DNA of 38,137 nt, from positions 1 through 38,137 of the forward strand of contig NZ_BDBV01000071.1 of NCBI RefSeq assembly GCF_001613165.1. Reading direction: 5' to 3'. The first letter of the stretch is position 1, and each line of letters opens with the position of its first letter. This DNA comes from Nocardia mexicana NBRC 108244. Lineage in GTDB: Bacteria > Actinomycetota > Actinomycetes > Mycobacteriales > Mycobacteriaceae. This document shows positions 32,701 to 38,137 of this stretch, piece after piece. A model generated the notes under the pieces. The model ran no database searches. It saw only the letters and a list, made by a program, of their open reading frames with translations, and had not been told where the DNA came from. Both the position numbers and the translations under genes were made by a program.

Positions 32701-33093
32701 GATCAGCGCGATCAGGTCGTGGATGCTGCGCTCGTCGGCGAAGTCGAGTGCGTTGGCGACCACGAACAACGTCATGTAGCCGACCAGCAGCCACCAGGCG
32801 ATCCGTTTGCGGCTCGCGGTGGCGCCCGCGAGCAGGGCCACGATGAGAGCCCACACCAGGCTGGTGTCGGGGGCGTCGAAGTAATAGTGGTCGATATAGC
32901 GCCGGGGCACCTGGGTGATGAATCGCAGGCCGGGGGAGATGCTCCACAGTCCGCACAGGACGGAGAAGACCCCCAGGACGAGCCCCACGATGTGCGGGAC
33001 TTCGCGCAGCCGCCCGTGTCCGCGATGCGGCACCTCGGGCGTCCGCGGTCTGTGCTCGGTATCGGGGTGTTGCCGGTCCTGCGTCGAAGTCAC
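29755..33093 (-). CDS. lysX: Bifunctional lysylphosphatidylglycerol synthetase / lysyl-tRNA synthetase LysX
   Basis: Charges tRNA with lysine and transfers it to phosphatidylglycerol in the membrane, lowering surface charge and giving resistance to cationic peptides, as shown for M. tuberculosis LysX. Length is 1112 residues. A short polar start is followed by about seven N-terminal transmembrane helices. The cytosolic MprF-type transferase domain follows ([28 protein letters not shown]), then an OB-fold anticodon-binding part and the class II synthetase core, with motif 2 [14 protein letters not shown] (about 859) and motif 3 [23 protein letters not shown] near the C-terminus. The GTG at 33093 is a choice; ATGs further upstream (33144 and beyond) are possible. 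Divergent from the S4 gene across about 94 bp. Confidence 0.93.
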   Translation of the reverse strand: [1112 protein letters not shown]

Positions 33094-33187
33094 CGCATCA
33101 GTGTGGCGGTTGACCGGGCTCGAATACAGAAGGTCGGCGGGCATGTCCGGGGGCCGGGATGTGCCGCCACGGCGGCGGAAGGTAATG

Positions 33188-33418
33188 ATGTACCCCATGT
33201 CGGATCCAGTCGATGTGCCGATCGATGACGAAGTCATTCGACTCGGACAGTTCCTGAAACTGGCCAATCTCATCGAAACCGGCTCGGAGGCCAAGACGGT
33301 GATCGCCGCCGGCCTGGTCCGCGTCAACGATGAGGTCGAACTACGCCGCGGACGTCAGCTACATGCCGGTGACGTCGTCTCCCTGGCCAGTCATCAGGTG
33401 CGCGTGGTCAACGTGTGA
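33188..33418 (+). CDS. Small S4-domain RNA-binding protein (YbcJ-like)
   Basis: A stand-alone S4 fold of 76 residues: VIRLGQFLKLANLIETGSEAKTVIAAGLVRVNDEVELRRGRQLHAGDVVSL covers nearly the whole protein, with the typical GxVxVN(D) turn and basic RRGR. Such proteins bind structured RNA such as rRNA or tRNA; the exact partner is unknown. Three in-frame ATGs (33185, 33188, 33197) exist. 33188 is chosen because GGAAGG lies 5 bases upstream, while 33197 would leave a 14-base gap. Divergent from lysX and convergent with the rraA-like gene, which ends 3 bases away. Confidence 0.82.
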   Translation: MYPMSDPVDVPIDDEVIRLGQFLKLANLIETGSEAKTVIAAGLVRVNDEVELRRGRQLHAGDVVSLASHQVRVVNV

Positions 33419-33420
33419 GC

Positions 33421-33903
33421 TCAGGCCCGCACGACGATGCCGTCGTGGTCGCTGTAGAGCATCTCGCCCGGCACGAAGGTGACCCCACCGAATTCCACCG
33501 GCACATCGCGCTCCCCGGATCCGGTCTGGGTGCTCTTGCGCGGGTTGGTGCCCAGCGCCTTGATGCCGATGTCCAGGGTGCGCAGGATCGCCGAATCGCG
33601 CACGGCGCCGTGCACGACGACCCCCGCCCAGCCGTTGCTGACGCCGCGGCCCGCGATGATGTCGCCGACCAGGGCGGTGTGCACGCTCGCATCGCCGTCC
33701 ACCACCAGCACCCGGCCCTCGCCGGGTTCGCCCAGCGTCTGCTTGACCAGCAGGTTGTCCTGGAAGCAGCGGATGGTGACGATTCGTCCGGAGAATGCCT
33801 CGCGGCCGCCGAACTGCGTGAATTGCGTATCGCAGCTGCGGATCTCGGGGCCGATCTCGTCGGCGAGGTCGGCCGTCGCGACTAGGTTTGCTGATTCGGT
33901 CAC
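33421..33903 (-). CDS. RraA-like protein (RNase E regulator / oxo-acid aldolase family)
   Basis: A 160-residue protein of the RraA fold. Conserved stretches are TADLADEIG at the start, FGGREAFSGRIVTIRCFQDN, the glycine-rich VLVVDGDASVHTALVGDIIA, WAGVVVHGAVRDSAIL and ALGTNPRKS. The family includes inhibitors of RNase E and metal-dependent 4-hydroxy-4-methyl-2-oxoglutarate aldolases. The GARDRD-like aldolase site here reads HGAVRDSAIL, so Arg and Asp are retained and either role is possible. Older annotation as MenG is wrong. The GTG start at 33903 gives the family N-terminus. It follows the SRPBCC gene by 24 bp in the same direction. In M. tuberculosis the homologue lies near gltB. Confidence 0.9.
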   Translation of the reverse strand: MTESANLVATADLADEIGPEIRSCDTQFTQFGGREAFSGRIVTIRCFQDNLLVKQTLGEPGEGRVLVVDGDASVHTALVGDIIAGRGVSNGWAGVVVHGAVRDSAILRTLDIGIKALGTNPRKSTQTGSGERDVPVEFGGVTFVPGEMLYSDHDGIVVRA

Positions 33904-33927
33904 GAACCCCAGCTTGCCATGGCGCTG

Positions 33928-34389
33928 TTACGAGCCCTGACGTGCCAGGTGATGCTCGGCGATCTGAGTGGTGAGATTGCCTGTGGTGTGCTTCACCGCG
34001 AGCTTCACGAACGGCTCGATGGTCTTGCCGAGCACCTTGCCCGCGATACCGCCCGGGACCCGGTAGTCGACGATCGCGTCGACCACACAGGTGCCGTCGT
34101 CCTTCGCGTGGAACAGGAACGTCGATTCGATCTCGAAGCCCTTGATCGACTTCACCGCGAGGGCGGAGTTCTCCTCCCAGCGCACGATCTCGACGCGGGA
34201 GTGCAGGGTGACCGGGCCCAGCCGGATCGTGCCGTCGAAGGTGGCGCCCACCCCCTGCACCTGCTCGGTGACCGGGGTGAACTCGCTGATCTCGCTGATG
34301 AAATTCGGGAGATTTCGGTAGTCGTCGACATAGGCGAACGCGGTCTCGGACGATGCGGCGCACTCCGCCACGATCTTCACTGCGGTCAT
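33928..34389 (-). CDS. SRPBCC-fold (polyketide cyclase/START-like) protein
   Basis: A 153-residue single-domain protein. The N-terminus VKIVAECAASSETAFAYVDDYRNLPNFISEISEF is the standard SRPBCC start, with an (F/Y)xxxxDxxNLPxF pattern, followed by curved beta strands (GTIRLGPVTLHSRVEIVRWEENSALAVKSIKGFEIESTFLF) and a long C-terminal helix (KTIEPFVKLAVKHTTGNLTTQI). This fold binds hydrophobic ligands such as lipids or polyketides; the ligand is unknown. Its ATG is 37 bp after the copD stop in the same direction, so read-through from the copper genes is possible. It precedes the rraA-like gene closely. Confidence 0.85.
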   Translation of the reverse strand: MTAVKIVAECAASSETAFAYVDDYRNLPNFISEISEFTPVTEQVQGVGATFDGTIRLGPVTLHSRVEIVRWEENSALAVKSIKGFEIESTFLFHAKDDGTCVVDAIVDYRVPGGIAGKVLGKTIEPFVKLAVKHTTGNLTTQIAEHHLARQGS

Positions 34390-34426
34390 GCGGGAACTGT
34401 AACCGGTTTCAGTACCGCGTGCGTGG

Positions 34427-35368
34427 TCACGCGGTGACGGCCAGCGTCGCCGCCAGCCCGAACACCAGCGCCATCACGACCACCTCGGAAACCGCTCGGC
34501 GCAGCGAGGATTCGGCCGTCATCCGGTGATCGCCCGCCAGCGGAACCCAGCGCCGGCGCCACCACCAGCCGAGCGCCAGCAGCACGGCGAGCACCGCCGT
34601 CTTCGCCAGCAGTATGCGGCCGTAGCCGGTGTCGATCAGCGGCGTCAGCCCGCCGAGGCGGACCAGTCCATTGCAGATGCCGGTCACCGTCACCGCCACC
34701 AGTGCCGGGAGCGCCCACGCCGAATACCGGGGCAGCAGCACGGCCCACTCGCCGCGAGTGCGCGTCACCAGTGCCAGCGCCAGCAGCAGTCCGAACCAGA
34801 CCGCCGCGGCCAGCGCGTGCACCGCCGCCACCACCGAACCGAACGCCTGCTGCGACATGTGCCCGGTGATCGGCCGCAGCGCGAGCGCGACGGCCGCGAA
34901 CACCAGCACCAGATCGGCGGTCGCGTGCTGGGGCCGCCGGTAGGCCAGCGCGCAGTAGCCGGTCACCGCGCAGGTGCCGATCAGGATCGCGATGCCCACC
35001 TGGCCGCCGCTGACATAGATCAGGTAGTCGCCGAACTGCGGGAGCCGCAGCCGGGTCACCGGCACACCCACCACCTGCGCGGCCTCGCAGGCCAGCACCG
35101 CGAATTCCGTTGCGACCCAGAGTCCGCCGAATCCGGCCAGCAGCCGCCACGACGGCCGCAGGCGGTCGTGCAGCCGAGGCAGGGCGGCCAGGCCCAGCAC
35201 GACGGCGCCGGCGCAGTCGGCCAGCGCCCGCACCGGGGCCTCGGACTGCACCGGATCCGGCGCGGCCAGCGCCCACGCCAGCGCGGCCCCGAGCAGTGCG
35301 GCCGGGACGACCAGCAGCAGCGCCGCGCGCAGGGCGGTCGAACTGCCGCCGGTCGCCGCCCTGCTCAC
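34427..35368 (-). CDS. CopD-family copper transport/resistance membrane protein
   Basis: A 313-residue protein with about eight transmembrane helices. The C-terminal half contains the CopD domain: GHMSQQAFGSVVAAVHALAAAVWFGLLLALAL, with His residues in membrane segments that probably bind copper, and LLAKTAVLAVLLALGWWWRRRWVPL at the end. It is thought to move copper across the membrane together with periplasmic-side CopC. The GTG start (35368) overlaps the copC stop by 4 bp (GTGA), which fixes the start and shows coupling. The N-terminal half (residues 1-150) has extra helices that carry no recognised motif. Confidence 0.88.
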   Translation of the reverse strand: MSRAATGGSSTALRAALLLVVPAALLGAALAWALAAPDPVQSEAPVRALADCAGAVVLGLAALPRLHDRLRPSWRLLAGFGGLWVATEFAVLACEAAQVVGVPVTRLRLPQFGDYLIYVSGGQVGIAILIGTCAVTGYCALAYRRPQHATADLVLVFAAVALALRPITGHMSQQAFGSVVAAVHALAAAVWFGLLLALALVTRTRGEWAVLLPRYSAWALPALVAVTVTGICNGLVRLGGLTPLIDTGYGRILLAKTAVLAVLLALGWWWRRRWVPLAGDHRMTAESSLRRAVSEVVVMALVFGLAATLAVTA

Positions 35369-35904
35369 TGGCGCTTACGGGTGCTTCCGCGGCCGAGCAG
35401 CAGGACCGCCAGCACGCCACCGAGCACCACGACCGCGGCCACGATGAACACCCACACGGGGACTCCGCCGGAGCCGCCGTTCTCCGCATCGCTCGCCGGG
35501 TTGGCCTGCTGACCCGGGGTGCCGTTGCCGGGCTTGGTGAGCGTGAACGTGCGGGTGCCGCTGACGGGGTGGCCGTCGGCGGAGGTCACCCGGTAGGCGA
35601 TCGTGTACTGGCCCGCGGGGCCGAGATCGCCGACCTCGACGCTCGCCGTCGGGCCGTCGATGACCGGCTGGCCCTTGTCCCAGCGGTTGCCGTCCGGGCC
35701 GACCACGGTCAGCGACGGGAAATTGGGCTGCAGATTCTCGTTGAAGGTGACGCTGACCCGGGCCGGGCCCGCATCGATCTGCGCGCCGTCGGCCGGATCG
35801 GTGCCCACGACCGACGAGTGCGCGGCGGCCGGTCCCGCGGCGACGAGGGCGAGGCCGCCGAGCAGCAGGCCGCTCACCAGGCCGAACAGTATGCGCCGCA
35901 TCAT
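35365..35904 (-). CDS. CopC-domain copper-binding protein
   Basis: Exported copper carrier of 179 residues. The signal peptide ends at AGPAAA, so the mature protein starts with His29, the N-terminal His used by CopC proteins to bind Cu(II). The second ligand pair is present as Asp110 and His112 in SADGHPVSG. The beta-sandwich (about 29-122) contains VSVTFNENLQPNFPSLTVVGPDG. A flexible Gly/Asn linker and a C-terminal transmembrane helix (about 148-172) with RKR anchor it outside the membrane. The ATG at 35904 overlaps the DUF1775 stop as ATGA. There are no Met-rich Cu(I) motifs, so only the Cu(II) site is expected. Confidence 0.9.
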   Translation of the reverse strand: MMRRILFGLVSGLLLGGLALVAAGPAAAHSSVVGTDPADGAQIDAGPARVSVTFNENLQPNFPSLTVVGPDGNRWDKGQPVIDGPTASVEVGDLGPAGQYTIAYRVTSADGHPVSGTRTFTLTKPGNGTPGQQANPASDAENGGSGGVPVWVFIVAAVVVLGGVLAVLLLGRGSTRKRQ

Positions 35905-36551
35905 GACCGCCGTCCCCGGATCAAGGCGCCGAGCCCGAGCGCCGCGCCGAGCGCGCCCAGGATCAGGCCGACGCCGCCGAGCCAGCGCGCCGCGTTGTCG
36001 GATTCGCGCGGCGCCTCGGTGCCGCTCGCGGCCACGCTGTGGTCGTTGCCGGAGCCGCCCGGCGCGAGGCTCAACTCCGGTGCCGGATGTTCCGGTTCGG
36101 CGCCGTCGGGACCCATCGGCTGATCCCAATCGACGATCTTGCCGTCACTGTAGGACTGGGCGGCCGGGAAGCTGACCGTGGCCTGCTTCGGCAGCGGGCC
36201 CGCGGACAGCACGAAACGCTGGAACTGGCCGGGACCGACGCCGGGGTTGCCCGGATCGGCGGTCCAGGTCACGGCGACCGCCTGGTTCTTGTCGTTCTTG
36301 TCGACCTTGGCGGTCCACCCGGGCATGGGCTCGGTGCGGGCGGAGGACAGGCCGGGAAGTTTGACGGTCAGCTTGGTGGTGGCGGCGGTTGCCGATTCGG
36401 TCGGCACCTTGAACGTGACGACGGTGTAACCGCCCTGTTCGGCGCCGGGAGCGTCGGCGGTGACGTGCGCGGCGGCGGTGCCGGCGCCCAGCAGGGCCAG
36501 CCCGGTCGCGACGCCCGCCGTGACGACGGCGCGCGGAAGCACAGTGGACAT
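35901..36551 (-). CDS. YcnI-like (DUF1775) copper-binding protein
   Basis: Exported, membrane-anchored protein of 216 residues. The signal peptide (MSTVLPRAVVTAGVATGLALLGAG) ends in TAAA before His29, so the mature protein starts with His as in YcnI of Bacillus, which binds Cu(II) through this residue and a Trp. The DUF1775 beta-sandwich follows (GGYTVVTFKVPTESATAATTKLTVKLP and KIVDWDQP, with a candidate Trp). A disordered Pro/Glu segment and a C-terminal transmembrane helix (about 190-208) close the protein. It is the first of three tightly overlapping copper genes. The start at 36551 is taken because it gives a standard signal peptide. Confidence 0.9.
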   Translation of the reverse strand: MSTVLPRAVVTAGVATGLALLGAGTAAAHVTADAPGAEQGGYTVVTFKVPTESATAATTKLTVKLPGLSSARTEPMPGWTAKVDKNDKNQAVAVTWTADPGNPGVGPGQFQRFVLSAGPLPKQATVSFPAAQSYSDGKIVDWDQPMGPDGAEPEHPAPELSLAPGGSGNDHSVAASGTEAPRESDNAARWLGGVGLILGALGAALGLGALIRGRRS

Positions 36552-36585
36552 GAGAACTTTCTCGGTCGGGGGGTGGGGTGTCGGG

Positions 36586-37347
36586 TTATCGGACCGGCAC
36601 CGGTGGCGCGCGAGGGGAGATCGCGCCGCGACGGAGAAAGCGGTAGGAGCGCGCCGCCGAGCCCGGCCAGCGCACCGATCGGGTGGGGAGCGGAGGGAAG
36701 GGCGCGCCGACGACCGCGCGAACGGTCTGCGAGACAACGGCATACAGCCGGTCGGCGGCGCCGATCAGGACCGTGCACAGCAGCGTGGCGAACGCATGCG
36801 CGACCAGCATCGGCCCCGCGGGCAGATGCACACCGGCGACGAGAATGTCTGCGGCGTGGGCGGATTCGCCGGTCGGCCCGCCGTGGTCGTGCCCGATCAT
36901 GCTCGACAGGGCCGCGTGCCCGGCCAGCTGTCCGCCGAACAACGCGGCGAAAAGCATTGCGCGGCCGAGCGTTCCGGTGGGAGTCGGCAGTGTCGCGATG
37001 ATCGCTCCGCCCGCCGCCGCGGCGAGCAGCAACAGCGTCAGCGACGTCGATCCCGGATATCCGCCTCCGGCCAGGCCGTGCGCCGCCACCGCCAGCGCCA
37101 TGACGGCCGCACCCGCCACGGTTCCGCGCACGTGCCCGCTACCCGGCGCATCGAACGGGCGCTGCCGCGACTCCGGCCGGAAGCGGCCATCCGGCAGTCG
37201 AACTCGTGCCGATCCGGCCCGACGCCCGGAAGGCACGCGGAGCCGCGGCCGTGCGGCACCGGCACCGGCGCCCGCCCGCGACCCGTCGCCGGGTCCGGTG
37301 GGTTCGTGGCCCACCGGCCCGAGTCGTGGCAGGCCACGGTGGCGCAT
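36586..37347 (-). CDS. Polytopic membrane protein upstream of the copper genes
   Basis: About 253 residues. The N-terminal 70 are Pro/Gly/Arg-rich and probably cytosolic. Then come four or five transmembrane helices (GTVAGAAVMALAVAAHGL, STSLTLLLLAAAAGGAIIATL, LGRAMLFAALFGGQLAGHAAL, MLVAHAFATLLCTVLIGAA). A loop with GHDHGG and scattered His in the helices could bind metal, in keeping with copper genes 34 bp downstream (inference). A basic tail ends the protein. The start is uncertain: ATG at 37347 is used because an earlier ATG at 37422 would overlap the upstream gene. I do not recognise the family. Confidence 0.7.
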   Translation of the reverse strand: MRHRGLPRLGPVGHEPTGPGDGSRAGAGAGAARPRLRVPSGRRAGSARVRLPDGRFRPESRQRPFDAPGSGHVRGTVAGAAVMALAVAAHGLAGGGYPGSTSLTLLLLAAAAGGAIIATLPTPTGTLGRAMLFAALFGGQLAGHAALSSMIGHDHGGPTGESAHAADILVAGVHLPAGPMLVAHAFATLLCTVLIGAADRLYAVVSQTVRAVVGAPFPPLPTRSVRWPGSAARSYRFLRRGAISPRAPPVPVR

Positions 37348-37369
37348 CGGTGCGGGATATCCGGGGGAT

Positions 37370-38020
37370 TCAGCGCACGCCGAGGCGGGCGAGAACGTCG
37401 GCTTCGATACCGGAGAGCTCATGGGAGATCGAGCCGTGCACGGCGCGACGGCGCTGCGGGGGCATCTGCTCGGCGGTGCGGACCGCGGCCGTCAGGCTCT
37501 CCAGCCGATCCCGCGTGGCGGAGACGAACTTTCCGGTCTCCTGCCCGTCGGCGCTCCGGTCCGCCTTGCCCTCGATCTCGGTCAGCGCCGATTCGGCGTT
37601 GGCGATGCGCGCCTGCAACTTGGCGCCGTGACCGCTGAAGTCGGTCAGCTGGTCCAGGCCGATCCCGAGCCGGTGGGCCCGGCGGGTGTCGACCTGCCCG
37701 CGGATGAACGTCGCGGCGCGATAGGCGAGCGGGGCCAGCACCGGCACCAGCACCCGGGCCACACCCAGATACTTCTTGACCTGCCCGGCGGAGAACAGGT
37801 CCCGCTCGGCCTTCTCGGCAGCCTTCTGCGCGGCCTTCTCCTCGGCCTTCAGGGTCGCGATCTGCTGCTTGGCCACGTCCCGCTGGTTACGGGCCTCGGC
37901 GCGGTCCCGCTTGCGCTCGTTGCGGGCACCGAGCTTGGCCTCCACGGCGGCCTTGTGCTTGAGAGCCTTCGCCTCGGCTTTGCGGTCCGGCCGCCGCTTG
38001 CGCTTGGTGAACAACCCCAT
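37370..38020 (-). CDS. DUF6474-type protein with basic coiled coil
   Basis: A 216-residue protein. It starts MGLFTKRKRRPDRKAEAK and has a very basic, Ala/Lys/Glu-rich helical segment (about 5-75), probably a coiled coil. A short hydrophobic stretch (YLGVARVLVPVLAPLAYRAATF, about 85-110) may touch or span the membrane, and a soluble helical C-terminal half follows (KLQARIANAESALTEIEG onward). The pattern fits an actinobacterial family of unknown function (DUF6474). The ATG at 38020 follows GGAGGG by 5 bases; an ATG at 38035 is an alternative. It precedes the membrane protein gene by 22 bp in the same direction. Confidence 0.78.
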   Translation of the reverse strand: MGLFTKRKRRPDRKAEAKALKHKAAVEAKLGARNERKRDRAEARNQRDVAKQQIATLKAEEKAAQKAAEKAERDLFSAGQVKKYLGVARVLVPVLAPLAYRAATFIRGQVDTRRAHRLGIGLDQLTDFSGHGAKLQARIANAESALTEIEGKADRSADGQETGKFVSATRDRLESLTAAVRTAEQMPPQRRRAVHGSISHELSGIEADVLARLGVR

Positions 38021-38137
38021 GAAGCCCTCCGTCATGCTGATTCGCCGCAGGCAGCCGCTACCTGCTGTGTATTCCGGTGCACACACAGTTTGCGCCAACC
38101 CTACTGTGCTTTTGGCCTCCGCTCCGCTCCGGCGGGT

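Noticed and set aside
30076..33228. 1050-codon plus-strand frame opposite lysX
   Set aside because: Antisense shadow of LysX, whose domains and synthetase motifs are unambiguous.

Overview
The window is a high-GC actinobacterial chromosome segment. The best fit is a mycolic-acid-containing member of the Mycobacteriales, most likely Nocardia or a close relative. The reasons are the PstP-FhaB-FhaA block next to a tRNA-Leu, a fused lysyltransferase/lysyl-tRNA synthetase (LysX), a secreted cutinase-family hydrolase of the Culp type, a secreted AroQ-gamma chorismate mutase, and gene order resembling the origin-proximal parts of Mycobacterium chromosomes. No insertion sequence, phage, CRISPR array or integrase is visible. 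This is core chromosome with small accessory pieces.

Layout. 1-2874 (minus): three genes of the cell-division phospho-signalling operon, fhaA, fhaB and pstP; pstP runs off the left edge. 3109-3194: tRNA-Leu(CAG) with its own terminator. 3316-5389 (minus): an EamA/DMT exporter, a MarR regulator with a palindrome over its start codon, and a PhoU-type phosphate regulator. 5390-6246: a gene-free, less GC-rich stretch. 6247-12745: the conserved SpoIIM / RDD / DUF58 / MoxR AAA+ / DUF4129 cluster. In it the DUF4129 gene appears fused to the tail of DUF4350. 12844-15123: a TetR-MFS efflux pair with two palindromic operators between the genes. 15226-17014: a divergent SDR/Rid pair and a small lipoprotein. 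17242-20055: a DUF4407 membrane protein and the secreted chorismate mutase.

20056-20758 is a long leader region ahead of gltB. It holds a promoter candidate, several hairpins and an attenuator-like hairpin plus T tract just before the gene. gltB and gltD (20759-27036) encode NADPH glutamate synthase. 27326-29684 holds the cutinase-family hydrolase, a small secreted Pro/Gly/His protein and a histidine phosphatase. 29755-33093 is lysX, divergent from a tiny S4-domain RNA-binding protein. 33421-34389 encodes an RraA-like protein and an SRPBCC protein. 34427-37347 is a tightly overlapping copper gene set (ycnI-copC-copD behind a membrane protein), followed by a DUF6474-type protein at the right end.

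No wholly new multi-gene system is evident. The strongest leads are the gltB leader/attenuator, the DUF4129::DUF4350 fusion lacking the central domain, a parS-like 16-mer inside a long hairpin at about 17.2 kb, and a decayed duplication of the gltB 3' end in the gltB-gltD gap. All functional calls come from reading the sequence and from remembered family features; no database search was run.
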